64,000 nucleotides of DNA from Algorimicrobium echini (GTDB taxonomy: Bacteria; Bacteroidota; Bacteroidia; Flavobacteriales; Flavobacteriaceae): the NCBI RefSeq assembly GCF_900115185.1, contig NZ_FOVN01000007.1, forward strand, positions 103,157 through 167,156, given 5' to 3'. This document shows positions 45,201 through 55,168 of the stretch, piece by piece. The position numbers and the translations under genes were made by a program. Under the pieces are notes generated by a model, which was given only the letters and a program-made list of their open reading frames with translations, ran no database searches and was not told the DNA's origin. Positions within the stretch are counted from its first letter, which is position 1; every line of letters starts with the position of its first letter.

Positions 45201-48200
45201 TTAATTTGGCATTTGTTCTGAAATAGGATAGTAATTTGATGCAGGATTGTTAACATGGTTAATAATGATGTTTTTTAATAATCCTTTGTCGTTTTCGGGT
45301 CCTAAATAGCGCACAACACCATCTAAATTTATATCTCCAGTATTATAGGTTGCAAATGGATAATAGTTGCTGTTGGTAGTATTGCCAGAAGCATTGGATA
45401 TAATCGTTTTTAAACTGGCAGAATCATTATTAGGACCAAGATAGCGCGACTGATTATTTCCGTTAATGTCACCACCATATAATCCTAAAACACCGGCAGG
45501 CATGCCAAAGTTTGTTTGCGCTTCTAATCCAAATGTGGTTGTTGAGCCATCTGTAAAATTAATAACAGTTGGTGTATTAGAAAGTGCTACTACGGTACCT
45601 GTCATAATACCTAAATGGTTTCTGTGGTCAACCACCACAAAATAATCTCCTGATTCTTGCTCAAAGTGTATTGGTGAAACGCCATCAGCATCTACAACAT
45701 CACCATCACGTTGTAATAATGCCGATTTAGCATCTACAATTATGGTATTTGTTACGGCATCTCGTAATTCAATCCATATCCAATCTACAATAGCATTGTT
45801 ACCCGTTATTAAAAACACTGAAGGATTGCAAACTAATCCATCTGTATAAGGACTTGTGGTTGGAATTAAATCTGCAACTCTTAAATCATCTCGCATGAGG
45901 CTTTCCTCACCCGTATTAGGGTTTATAGCTGCACCTTGTAAATAGGCTTTTGGAGATACTAAAATGGGCTCTAAAACCGTAACCGTTTGGTTGCAACTTG
46001 ATGAGGTGTTATTGGATGCGTCTGTAGCAGTCCATGTAATGATAGTGTCTCCTATTGGAAAGGGATCTGACAACAATAATGCGTCAGACCTTACACCAGA
46101 ATAGGTTATGGTATTACTACAATTATCGGTTGCTGTTGGTTCGGTTATTAAGACTGTTGTTTCGGTTGCACCACTCGCTAAAATTTCGGTTATCGTATCT
46201 GGGCATGATATCATGGGCGCTTCTGTATCATCTAAAATTGTCCAAGTAAAACTCTGCTGAACATCTATACTTCCTGGTTTACTTAAGGTAACGGTTACAG
46301 TATACACGCCATCATTATTTGGTCCGCCAGAAACAGCCGATTCATCAACAATTCCAAAAATTAACCCATTGGTTGGTTCTATATCCGTTCCAGCAGGTTG
46401 ACCAGATATGGAATACGTTAAGTTATCTAATGGATTTCCGCCAGAACCTTCGGCTTGAAAGTCTGATATTTCCAACTCACAACTGGTTCTATCTGCTATT
46501 GGTTGTAATTGTAATTCGGGGTAGGCAATTCCTAAAATTTCAATACCATTGATAAGTGGGTTTTCAATGTTTTCAAAAAAGCGAATTTCTAAAACACCAT
46601 CAGTAACCGTTACATTATTTTGAACCAATCCAGCTTGACGGTGACCAAATTCAGCTGAAATATCAAAATTATCTAATAAACGTTCCTCTTCAATATTCAC
46701 ACTAAACACACGTTCACCTGGGTCTGACGTACCATTATATAAATTAGCAAAATAAAGATTAACTATATAGTCGCCATTTGGTACTGCTATGGAAAAAATC
46801 ATCGGATAAGCAGGGTCGCTATTACTACGTTGAATATGCATAACATCATAATAGGTACTTGCGTCAATATAACTAGGAATCGATGCATCTCGATTAGCAT
46901 AGAAAACTTCGGTAGACGAATAAGATGAGCCAGAAGAAACAGTGTAGGAGTCGCCTGTTGTTGTCGTGTTATCTTCCCAATCTGGACCTCCATCTGATGC
47001 TAAAACAAGAGGACCTCCTGCATTAATACGAACTAAAGGTGTGTATATATCAGTTAATTCACCAGTTAATGACATGGAAACATTTGAGTTGACTCCGGAA
47101 TGTACAACTTCCATGTTAGCAGACTTAACACCTAGGATATTATCAGAAATAAAGTCGATAGGAATTTTTACAGACGAACCTGGATTAATGGTAAATGGGA
47201 CTAAAACATCCGATGCAAATAAAGCAGCATCAGTTCCTGTGAAATTTAATGCGGTTACGGTAATCACATCATCTGTTGGTCCACCCTCATTATTTAAAAC
47301 AATGTATTTGGTACGTTGGGAATTATTTACAGGTGTGACACCAAAATCTAAATTAGTAGGGTTAATGGAAACCACCCCATTTTGATTTTCATAGGCTTCG
47401 ATAAAATCCCAAGTAGCAGTAAATGGGTTGGGTGTTGCTGCCGATCTAGAAGTTGATATAATACCAACTGCCATACCTTGTGCATCTAATGGATCTAAAA
47501 AATTAGAGGGTAATGCTATGGCTGGTCCTAACAAACTTAAGGTTCCACCATTGTCGGTGGAGTAGAAGGGTTGTGCCAATCCGGTTGCAGGCTCTATAGA
47601 AATGTATAAATCTATCGATCCTGAATTGATTATGTTTGGAATATCATAAGTTGTGTTTAAAGTTACAACACCATTGGACTCTATAACGAGCTGTAAACCA
47701 TGAAGGGCATCATTATTAAGCGTTCCATTCATAAAAACAAATTTCAAGTAGTTATCTTGATCTCCAGTACCAATCTGCATTCCATAAGATTGAAAATCTA
47801 CAGGGTTATTTTGACTTCCGTTGGACCCGAAATAAGGAGATTCAATTTTGGAATGTACTGTAAATGGGTTTGAATTACTATCTACATTAATTCCAAACTG
47901 AAAACCATAATCTTGATTGTTTAAATTCTCAAAAGCATCACCTTCAGAAACAGCATCTACTGTTGCTTTTCCAGCTGCACCACCGAATGACATTTCTTGT
48001 TCATTAAATTGGTCTAAATAATCTGTGTTTCCTGAAGGGTCTAACATCAGTCCAGTAAAACCTAAACCAAACAAACCCGTTCCTGGATTGTTATTCCAAA
48101 AAGGGTAATCAATTGGTAGATTTGTGGTGGTACCATTATTGGCATCCAAAGCAAATGCATCATTAACATCTAGGATTAAATCATTATCATCATCAGGATC

Positions 48201-50081
48201 ATTTAAATCGGAAATATTATCATTATCGTTATCTTTAGGTTTACTACTTTGAGAGCAGATATTGGTTCCATTATCAATTTCATCTTGATTGGTATAACCG
48301 TCGCCATCATTATCCGCTAAGGGGTCATAACCTGCATCACCTGGTTGTAGGCAAATTAAATCCGATGGTTCAAATACCGTAATACTATTAGCGCCGTATG
48401 TTACGGCCCAAACGGTACCTGGAAAAATAGCTTCGTCGCCTAAAGCAATAACATCCAACGGAATGCTTCCAAAACCGTTAAAAGGAACCTCTTGTTCTAA
48501 AACCATATCACCAGCAGCATTTAATATATACCGATTGATATCACCATTAAATGACGCGGTTAAAATATTGCCTTGCATGACACCACCAAAGTTGGTAGCT
48601 GTATATTCAACAAGCCCATTTGTTGAAGCCGCTTTAACATCTAAAATGTTATTTTTAGGACTGTTGATAGGTTCATCCATGAGGTATTCCCCTTGTTCCG
48701 GATTATCCGGGAAGTTAGCTATTGAAAAAGAGGTGTTAAAATAGCCTTCTGAACCTACTAATAAATCGGCAACTTGATGGGTTTCCGTAGCGACCCATGA
48801 CCCACTAATTTTCTCATAGGCAATGACATTAGCACGTGAAGGAAATGCACGAATGGGATTAGGGTGACCACCATAATAAGTGCCATTCGCATCATTGGTG
48901 GTTCCAATAAAATGAAGTGGGTCCTCTGAAAATTCGCTGCCACTCTCATTCATTTCATTAGATATGTAATGTAAATTTGAGTCGTATGTAATGGTGCTTT
49001 CATCACCTAAATATGTGTTAGTTGCTATATCATAAATTCTAGGAACGCCTCCCCAAAGTGCATTTGGACCATTGTCTGATGTATAGATTCGGTTATTTTC
49101 GGTGACTAAAATATCATAAGCATTTCTATATCCAGGTGAAAATATTTGGACAGGGCCTCCAGCTTCTGTAAATGCTTGATTTAAGCTGTTATGTCCACCA
49201 AAAGGATCGCCAATATCAATAAAGGCATCATACATAGGATGTCCTGGCGGATACGGAAAGTCTGGATGTGTGTTATCAATATCAATTCGAGTAGGGTCGT
49301 TAAGCGTTGGTAAATCATATACATAGTCTGTGTTGCTTCTCGGGTCCGTATACACTGGCATCCCTTCCAACTGTGTTAAGTTTACGATAAGTATCGCTGC
49401 AGATAGGAAAAATTCGGGTGTTCCAGCAAAATTATTGCTTGGAGCCCCTTTATTGGTTTGTCCACCTTGAGCTACCAGTAAAAAGGTTTCGCCATCTTTT
49501 TCGAACATATCCATGCCATTGATGGCATGATTTTCTTCACAACGCGGCAACCCTCTCACTAAATCTGTTTTTTCCCAGACACCATTTATTTTTTCAAGTT
49601 TAGATATCATACTCGAATTGGTATCTAGATTGCTATCATTACCACCGGAACCGCCACCTAATAGGTAATCGGATGAGGTAACATATATAATGGGATTTAA
49701 TGCTGTTCCGGCTGTTAGAATGCCAGTTACAAGGCGTTGCTGGCTTGGGTTGAATTCTCCTAAATCGTTATGATTAGGGATTCCAGTACGAATTTGAGTG
49801 ATTTCTTCACTGGCAACAACAGTATATTGACCATTTCCTGAACTCGCATTATCGCGCTCAATGGTATAGGCCCAAATTAGGCCATTTTGTTGAGAAACAT
49901 ATAACCGGTTGTCTGGGCCAAAATCTAATGAAGTCGGGTTTAAAACACCTTCATTAATTAAGCCTGTTGAACCAAAACTAATGGTTTGAGAATAGCTATT
50001 AAGACTTAATAGCATTGTACTTAATGCGATTGTAAAAACAAGAAACCGCATTGGTTTGTTAAAATTAATCAGAAACATCAT
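45201..50081 (-). CDS. Giant secreted multidomain protein with C-terminal dockerin-like loops
   Basis: A 1626-residue exported protein. A signal peptide (about 1-32, ending LNSYSQ; a start at residue 11 is equally possible) is followed by a beta-propeller like PQQ-type sugar dehydrogenases (35-575), thrombospondin type 3 calcium repeats (584-644, with DNDGDGYTNQDE and DPDDDNDLILD), a lectin-like beta region (655-900), an Ig-like anchor domain (about 900-1010), a malectin-like domain (1015-1190), an Ig-type domain (1192-1285), a HYR domain (1286-1375) and an uncharacterised region. It ends with two copies of GDIN-x5-RYLGP-x-ND (about 1534 and 1579). No T9SS sorting domain is present, although the neighbour has one. 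Confidence 0.82.
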   Translation of the reverse strand: MMFLINFNKPMRFLVFTIALSTMLLSLNSYSQTISFGSTGLINEGVLNPTSLDFGPDNRLYVSQQNGLIWAYTIERDNASSGNGQYTVVASEEITQIRTGIPNHNDLGEFNPSQQRLVTGILTAGTALNPIIYVTSSDYLLGGGSGGNDSNLDTNSSMISKLEKINGVWEKTDLVRGLPRCEENHAINGMDMFEKDGETFLLVAQGGQTNKGAPSNNFAGTPEFFLSAAILIVNLTQLEGMPVYTDPRSNTDYVYDLPTLNDPTRIDIDNTHPDFPYPPGHPMYDAFIDIGDPFGGHNSLNQAFTEAGGPVQIFSPGYRNAYDILVTENNRIYTSDNGPNALWGGVPRIYDIATNTYLGDESTITYDSNLHYISNEMNESGSEFSEDPLHFIGTTNDANGTYYGGHPNPIRAFPSRANVIAYEKISGSWVATETHQVADLLVGSEGYFNTSFSIANFPDNPEQGEYLMDEPINSPKNNILDVKAASTNGLVEYTATNFGGVMQGNILTASFNGDINRYILNAAGDMVLEQEVPFNGFGSIPLDVIALGDEAIFPGTVWAVTYGANSITVFEPSDLICLQPGDAGYDPLADNDGDGYTNQDEIDNGTNICSQSSKPKDNDNDNISDLNDPDDDNDLILDVNDAFALDANNGTTTNLPIDYPFWNNNPGTGLFGLGFTGLMLDPSGNTDYLDQFNEQEMSFGGAAGKATVDAVSEGDAFENLNNQDYGFQFGINVDSNSNPFTVHSKIESPYFGSNGSQNNPVDFQSYGMQIGTGDQDNYLKFVFMNGTLNNDALHGLQLVIESNGVVTLNTTYDIPNIINSGSIDLYISIEPATGLAQPFYSTDNGGTLSLLGPAIALPSNFLDPLDAQGMAVGIISTSRSAATPNPFTATWDFIEAYENQNGVVSINPTNLDFGVTPVNNSQRTKYIVLNNEGGPTDDVITVTALNFTGTDAALFASDVLVPFTINPGSSVKIPIDFISDNILGVKSANMEVVHSGVNSNVSMSLTGELTDIYTPLVRINAGGPLVLASDGGPDWEDNTTTTGDSYTVSSGSSYSSTEVFYANRDASIPSYIDASTYYDVMHIQRSNSDPAYPMIFSIAVPNGDYIVNLYFANLYNGTSDPGERVFSVNIEEERLLDNFDISAEFGHRQAGLVQNNVTVTDGVLEIRFFENIENPLINGIEILGIAYPELQLQPIADRTSCELEISDFQAEGSGGNPLDNLTYSISGQPAGTDIEPTNGLIFGIVDESAVSGGPNNDGVYTVTVTLSKPGSIDVQQSFTWTILDDTEAPMISCPDTITEILASGATETTVLITEPTATDNCSNTITYSGVRSDALLLSDPFPIGDTIITWTATDASNNTSSSCNQTVTVLEPILVSPKAYLQGAAINPNTGEESLMRDDLRVADLIPTTSPYTDGLVCNPSVFLITGNNAIVDWIWIELRDAVTNTIIVDAKSALLQRDGDVVDADGVSPIHFEQESGDYFVVVDHRNHLGIMTGTVVALSNTPTVINFTDGSTTTFGLEAQTNFGMPAGVLGLYGGDINGNNQSRYLGPNNDSASLKTIISNASGNTTNSNYYPFATYNTGDINLDGVVRYLGPENDKGLLKNIIINHVNNPASNYYPISEQMPN

Positions 50082-50230
50082 ATTATTTTTTTCGTTTTCG
50101 TGCTATTAATCGAAAAAAATTAATTGAGAAATACCGTAGTAAAAATAGTTATAAGGCTTTAGTTTTTAAGAATAAACGGTGAGTTTTCGTTGAAGCATAA
50201 TAAATATCCGTTATGTGAACCACAAACAAA

Positions 50231-50259
50231 AAAAATCCGAAGACATTCTTCGGATTTTT
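50231..50259 (-). terminator. Terminator of secA
   Basis: AAATCCGAAGA pairs with TCTTCGGATTT around a short loop; the minus strand then has a long T run. It lies about 25 bases past the secA stop. Confidence 0.85.
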
Positions 50260-50284
50260 CTTATACTCTGCATCTAATTAGCTG

Positions 50285-53200
50285 TTAGTCATTTACTAAT
50301 ACCCAATCACCTTTGGCTATTAATGGTTCAGCTTGTTTAAATTTTACTGTTTTGTTCTCACCACTCATAACATGTTTAATTGTTACTTTATCATTACGTC
50401 CAATTTTTGGACTATCGCGAACAATTGTTTCTACCACTTCAGGTTGACGCTGCGTGTTTCCAGCTGCTCGATTTTGTGCCGAACGTTCATCTAAATTTTG
50501 AATTTCTTCTTTTTCAGTTTTAAGATTTTCTTTTTTATTAGATTGACGCGCTTCTTGAATAGCATTGGTTGTTTCTTGCGGTAATTCTCCTTTAAATAAA
50601 AATGAAATTACATCTTTATTAACTTTATCTATCATGCCTTTGAATAACTCAAATGCTTCAAACTTGTAAATTAGCAAAGGATCTTTCTGCTCATGTACCG
50701 CTAATTGAACGGATTGTTTCAACTCATCCATTTTACGTAAATGCGTTTTCCACGAATCATCAACAATGGCTAATGTGATGTTTTTTTCAAAGTCATTTAC
50801 CAATTGTTTTCCATTGGTTTCATAAGCTTTTTCAAGGTCTGTGACTACCTGAATGCTTTTTACACCATCGGTAAATGGTACCACAATACGCTTAAATTTA
50901 TCACGCTGCGTTTCGTACACATTTTTAATAACAGGAAATGCTAATTCGGCATTGCGTTCCATTTTAGACCGGTAATGTTCAAAAGCTGCTTTGTAAATTT
51001 TACCTGCTAAATCTTGGACGCTTAATTTTCCAAATTCAGCTTCGGTAACTGGTGAGCTCATGGAGAAGAATCGAATCATTTCAAACTCCAGATTCTTATA
51101 ATCGTTAGCGGCTTTATTCGTTTCTGCAATACCTTCAGAGGTATCATAAATCATGTTTGCTAAATCCACACGTAAACGCTCACCATGTAAGGCGTGGTGA
51201 CGACGTTTGTAAACCACTTCACGCTGGGAATTCATCACATCATCATATTCTAACAAACGCTTACGCACACCGAAGTTATTTTCCTCTACTTTTTTCTGTG
51301 CACGCTCAATAGATTTTGAAATCATAGCGTGCTGAATCACTTCGCCTTCTTCCAATCCCATTCTATCCATCATTTTGGCAATTCGTTCACTACCAAAAAG
51401 ACGCATTAAATTATCTTCCAATGATACATAAAATTGTGAGCTTCCAGGGTCTCCTTGACGACCAGCACGACCACGTAACTGACGGTCCACACGACGTGAA
51501 TCATGACGTTCTGTACCCACAATGGCTAAACCACCTGCTTTTTTAACGGCTTCACTTAATTTAATATCCGTACCACGACCAGCCATGTTGGTTGCAATAG
51601 TAACCTGTCCTGGCTGTCCAGCTTCAGCGACAATATCGGCTTCTTTTTTATGAAGCTTCGCGTTTAATACGTTATGCGGCACTTTTCTAATAGAAAGCAT
51701 TTTACCTAACAACTCACTAATTTCTACATTGGTCGTACCAATAAGCACTGGACGACCCGCTTGTGATAGTTTGGTTACTTCATCAATTACGGCATTGTAT
51801 TTTTCACGTTTGGTTTTGTATACCAAATCCTCACGGTCATCACGTGCAATTGGTTTGTTGGTTGGAATTTCAACCACATCTAATTTGTAAATTTCCCAGA
51901 ATTCACCTGCTTCAGTAACGGCTGTACCTGTCATACCGGACAGTTTGCGGTACATTCTGAAATAGTTTTGAAGGGTTACCGTAGCGAATGTTTGTGTAGC
52001 ATCTTCAATTTTTACATTTTCTTTCGCTTCAATGGCTTGATGTAAGCCATCGCTATAACGACGCCCATCCATAATACGACCCGTTTGCTCGTCTACAATC
52101 ATCACCTTGTTGTCCATAACGACATATTGGTTGTCTTTTTCAAACAAGGCATATGCTTTTAGCAATTGGTTTAAGGTGTGAATTCGTTCGGATTTAATTC
52201 CGTAATCTCTAAATAAATCTTCTTTTAAATTAGCTTCTTCTTCAGATGATAAACCTTGGTTTTCAATTTTAGCAATTTCAACACCTATTTCAGGCATGAC
52301 GAAGAAATTTGGATCATCCTCACCCGATAGGAATTCAATTCCTTTATCGGTTAGTTCAATCTGATTATTTTTTTCTTCAATCACATAGTACAATTCCGCG
52401 TCAATTTTTGGCATTTCGCGGTTGTTGTCTTGCATGTAAAAATTTTCAGTTTTTTGAAGGAGTTGTTTGATACCTTCTTCACTTAAAAATTTAATTAAAG
52501 CTTTGTTTTTAGGAATACCTCTATGAGCACGTAATAGTTGAAAGCCACCTTCTTTGGTGTCGCCTTCAGCAATGAGTTTTTTGGCTTCTGCTAAAACACC
52601 TGTTAAGTATTTACGTTGAACAGAAACGATACTATCTACTTTTGGTTTTAATTCTGTAAATTCATGACGATCACCTTGCGGAATCGGTCCTGAAATAATT
52701 AATGGTGTACGTGCGTCATCAATTAATACGGAATCCACCTCATCCACAATGGCATAATGGTGTGGGCGTTGGACCAAATCGTCTGGTGCATGTGCCATAT
52801 TATCACGTAGGTAATCGAAGCCAAACTCGTTATTGGTTCCGTAGGTAATATCTGCTAAATAGGCTTTTTTACGAGCTGCCGAATTGGGTTGGTGGTAATC
52901 TATACAATCTACACGCATACCGTGGAATTCAAATATAGGCGCCATCCACGCGCTATCTCGTTTTGCTAAATAGTCATTAACGGTTACCAGGTGCACGCCC
53001 TTTCCTGCTAGCGCATTTAAATATACGGGAAGCGTAGCTACTAATGTTTTACCTTCACCAGTTTGCATTTCGGCAATTTTACCTTGGTGCATAGCAATAC
53101 CACCAATTAACTGCACGTCATAATGAATCATGTCCCAGGTAATTGGTTTTCCTGCAGCATCCCAAGAATTTGACCAAACGGCTTGATTATCTTCAAGGGT

Positions 53201-53641
53201 AACATACTCTTTTTCACCAGAAATTTCTCGGTCGAAGGTATTTGCTGTTACCGAAATAGTTGTGTTATGCACAAAACGTTTTGCTGTTTCTTTTACAACA
53301 GCAAAGGCTTCTGGAAGTATGTCATTCAATACCTCTTCGGTTACCGTGTAAATGGTGTCCTTTATTTTGTCAATTTCCAAATAGATATCTTCTCGTTGAT
53401 CGATATCCTCTGTTTCATTGGCTTTTTTAAGCAGGTCTTCAATTTCGGCATTGAGCGGTTTTCTAGCCTCTGCTATTTTTTCTTTAAAGTAGCTGGTTTT
53501 AGCGCGCAAATCATCATGAGATAATTTCTCAAGAGCTGCTTCGAATGTTTTAATTTTTTCAACTAGAGGCATGATGGCTTTTACGTCTTGTTTCGACTTG
53601 TCGCCAACAAATACCTTAAGGACTGAATTTAAAAAACTCAT
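50285..53641 (-). CDS. secA: Preprotein translocase ATPase SecA
   Basis: The 1118-residue motor of the Sec export pathway. The DEAD motor 1 has Walker A MQTGEGKTLVATLP and Walker B YAIVDEVDSVLIDDART; motor 2 has GTTNVEISELLGK and NMAGRGTDIKL with GTERHDSRRVDRQLRGRAGR. Helical scaffold and wing domains follow. It is about 200 residues longer than E. coli SecA because of insertions in the N-terminal third, as is usual in Bacteroidota. The C-terminus (KGDWVLVND) lacks the Cys-rich zinc motif that binds SecB in Proteobacteria. Confidence 0.96.
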   Translation of the reverse strand: MSFLNSVLKVFVGDKSKQDVKAIMPLVEKIKTFEAALEKLSHDDLRAKTSYFKEKIAEARKPLNAEIEDLLKKANETEDIDQREDIYLEIDKIKDTIYTVTEEVLNDILPEAFAVVKETAKRFVHNTTISVTANTFDREISGEKEYVTLEDNQAVWSNSWDAAGKPITWDMIHYDVQLIGGIAMHQGKIAEMQTGEGKTLVATLPVYLNALAGKGVHLVTVNDYLAKRDSAWMAPIFEFHGMRVDCIDYHQPNSAARKKAYLADITYGTNNEFGFDYLRDNMAHAPDDLVQRPHHYAIVDEVDSVLIDDARTPLIISGPIPQGDRHEFTELKPKVDSIVSVQRKYLTGVLAEAKKLIAEGDTKEGGFQLLRAHRGIPKNKALIKFLSEEGIKQLLQKTENFYMQDNNREMPKIDAELYYVIEEKNNQIELTDKGIEFLSGEDDPNFFVMPEIGVEIAKIENQGLSSEEEANLKEDLFRDYGIKSERIHTLNQLLKAYALFEKDNQYVVMDNKVMIVDEQTGRIMDGRRYSDGLHQAIEAKENVKIEDATQTFATVTLQNYFRMYRKLSGMTGTAVTEAGEFWEIYKLDVVEIPTNKPIARDDREDLVYKTKREKYNAVIDEVTKLSQAGRPVLIGTTNVEISELLGKMLSIRKVPHNVLNAKLHKKEADIVAEAGQPGQVTIATNMAGRGTDIKLSEAVKKAGGLAIVGTERHDSRRVDRQLRGRAGRQGDPGSSQFYVSLEDNLMRLFGSERIAKMMDRMGLEEGEVIQHAMISKSIERAQKKVEENNFGVRKRLLEYDDVMNSQREVVYKRRHHALHGERLRVDLANMIYDTSEGIAETNKAANDYKNLEFEMIRFFSMSSPVTEAEFGKLSVQDLAGKIYKAAFEHYRSKMERNAELAFPVIKNVYETQRDKFKRIVVPFTDGVKSIQVVTDLEKAYETNGKQLVNDFEKNITLAIVDDSWKTHLRKMDELKQSVQLAVHEQKDPLLIYKFEAFELFKGMIDKVNKDVISFLFKGELPQETTNAIQEARQSNKKENLKTEKEEIQNLDERSAQNRAAGNTQRQPEVVETIVRDSPKIGRNDKVTIKHVMSGENKTVKFKQAEPLIAKGDWVLVND

Positions 53642-53796
53642 TTGTTAGGTGTTTATGGTTGTATTAGCATTGCTACTAATAATAAATATATGTTTTGTTC
53701 TTTTGCGTTACAAAAAAACGTTTTTTGTTCGAGTATTTTGTGTATTACTGCATAAAAAAAAGCCTCTGGACGAGACTTTTTTAAATTTTAATAGTA

Positions 53797-54018
53797 TTAA
53801 TATTCATCCTCATTCCAGAGGTAATCTTCGTCTGTTGGATAATCCGGCCAGATTTCTTGAATAGACTCGTATGAGTCGCCTTCATCTTCAATAGATTGTA
53901 AATTTTCAACTACTTCTAATGGCGCTCCCGTTCTAATTGAATAATCAATAAGTTCGTCTTTAGTCGCTGGCCAAGGCGCATCACTTAAATAAGATGCTAA
54001 TTCTAATGTCCAATACAT
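53797..54018 (-). CDS. DUF2795 domain protein
   Basis: A 73-residue acidic protein with the DUF2795 signature: MYWTLELASYLSDAPWPATK followed by DELIDYSIRTGAPLEVVENL. The rest is an acidic tail. The domain may bind nucleic acid in other families, but there is no direct evidence here. It has a good promoter at 54042-54071. A weak hairpin near 53755-53780 may end the transcript. Confidence 0.85.
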   Translation of the reverse strand: MYWTLELASYLSDAPWPATKDELIDYSIRTGAPLEVVENLQSIEDEGDSYESIQEIWPDYPTDEDYLWNEDEY

Positions 54019-54041
54019 TTGTAATTCGTTTTAATTTTTTG

Positions 54042-54071
54042 CAAAAATAAATTTTTAGTTTAAATACACAA
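54042..54071 (-). promoter_or_regulatory. Promoter of the DUF2795 gene
   Basis: Minus-strand TATTTTTG (54042-54049) with TTG at 54069-54071 and a 19-base spacer, a good fit to the phylum consensus. Confidence 0.7.
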
Positions 54072-54169
54072 GAAAAAAATCAATTAATTACACATTAATT
54101 ATAAGAACGTACCTTTTCTGATTTATATGAAATCCAATTAAAGGCTAATACTGTGTTGTTTTGAAATGG

Positions 54170-54742
54170 TTACTGCTTTTCAGGAATCCACTTCACTTCA
54201 TTTGCGTTTAAGTCAAAGGACAACTTTCGTGCCAATACAAAAAGATAGTCAGATAGGCGATTTAAATAGGTTAATGCCAAGGGGTCAATAGGTTCTAAAT
54301 CGTTTAGGGCAGATGCTAAACGTTCGGCTCTACGGCACACACAGCGTGCTATGTGACAGAATGACACGGTTTGATGACCACCTGGTAATACAAAATGTGT
54401 CATGGGTGGTAAAGCCGTGTTCATGTTGTCTATTTCTTGTTCTAAACGCTCAATATTGGCATCTGAAATTTTAGGGATATTTAAACGTTCCTTTCCGTTT
54501 TTTAATACTGCTTTTTCAGGATCAGTGGCTAAAATAGCACCAACCGTAAATAAGCGGTCTTGAATATGCATGAGTAATTCTTTGTAATGGGTATCGATGT
54601 TTTGATCGCGAATAAGTCCTAAGTGTGAATTAAGTTCGTCTACAGTTCCGTAGCTATCAATGCGAATATGATGTTTCGGGACTCTGGTTCCACCGAATAA
54701 CGCTGTGGTTCCTTTGTCGCCTGTTTTTGTATAAATTTTCAT
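54170..54742 (-). CDS. PduO-type cob(I)alamin adenosyltransferase
   Basis: A 190-residue ATP:cob(I)alamin adenosyltransferase that makes adenosylcobalamin. The ATP loop is MKIYTKTGDKGTTALFGGTR, and the conserved helix reads CHIARCVCRRAERLASAL with the arginines that position ATP and cobalamin; the end has LNRLSDYLFVLARK. It probably supplies methylmalonyl-CoA mutase, for which MeaB at 39226 is the chaperone. Upstream promoter at 54760-54790. Confidence 0.93.
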   Translation of the reverse strand: MKIYTKTGDKGTTALFGGTRVPKHHIRIDSYGTVDELNSHLGLIRDQNIDTHYKELLMHIQDRLFTVGAILATDPEKAVLKNGKERLNIPKISDANIERLEQEIDNMNTALPPMTHFVLPGGHQTVSFCHIARCVCRRAERLASALNDLEPIDPLALTYLNRLSDYLFVLARKLSFDLNANEVKWIPEKQ

Positions 54743-54759
54743 AGCTATTTTTTCTTATT

Positions 54760-54790
54760 CAAAGTTAATGGTTCTCTGGGATTAGGCAAA
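54760..54790 (-). promoter_or_regulatory. Promoter of the adenosyltransferase gene
   Basis: Minus-strand TAACTTTG (54760-54767) is preceded by TTTG (54787-54790) with a 19-base spacer, a near-perfect fit to the consensus. Confidence 0.75.
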
Positions 54791-54909
54791 GGATTCTTTT
54801 GTGTTTTTGGGGTTCCGGGTTCTTGCCTTTGGCAGGCAGGTGTGGTTCTGGGTTTAAAGTTAAAAGTGAAAAATGACTAATTAAAAGTTCTTAAGTTATT
54901 GGGTTCATT

Positions 54910-55010
54910 AGGAAATAGGGATTAGGAGTTAGGAGTTAGGAAGTAGGAAATAGGGATTAGGGATTAGGGATTAGGAATTAGGAATTAGGGATTAGGGATT
55001 AGTGATTAGG
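54910..55010 (+). repeat. Telomere-like heptamer tandem repeat
   Basis: Fourteen tandem 7-base units of the form AGG-N-(A/G)-T/A-T run without interruption. Seven of the units are AGGGATT and the rest differ by one or two bases. The plus strand is G-rich and could fold into a G-quadruplex. It sits between minus-strand genes and has no coding potential. Confidence 0.95.
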
Positions 55011-55168
55011 TGTGTGTTGATTGCATATTGAGTGAATGAGTAGTAATGGGAAGGGGTAAAGTTAAAAGTTATTGATTATTTAGTTATTTTGATATTAAGA
55101 ATCCATTAAGCTGAAGAAAAAAGAAATGAGATGCGAGTGAAAAGGTTCGTGTAAATTGAACACTGCAA

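Larger units (their letters stand above)
54743..55168. other. Intergenic region with promoter and heptamer repeats
   Basis: These 426 bases contain the promoter of the adenosyltransferase gene, a short TTGCCTTTGGCAGGCAGG inverted motif near 54823-54840, and a long (TTAGGGA)-type array at 54910-55010. No gene is evident, and no terminator of the methyltransferase gene (which ends at 55169 on the minus strand) is clear. Confidence 0.7.

Noticed and set aside
53183..53524. A plus-strand frame of 113 codons inside secA.
   Set aside because: It is on the strand opposite a full-length, well-conserved secA frame and has no recognisable features.
54910..55010. A true telomere or chromosome end.
   Set aside because: The array lies between ordinary genes with normal sequence on both sides, so it is an internal repeat and not a terminus.
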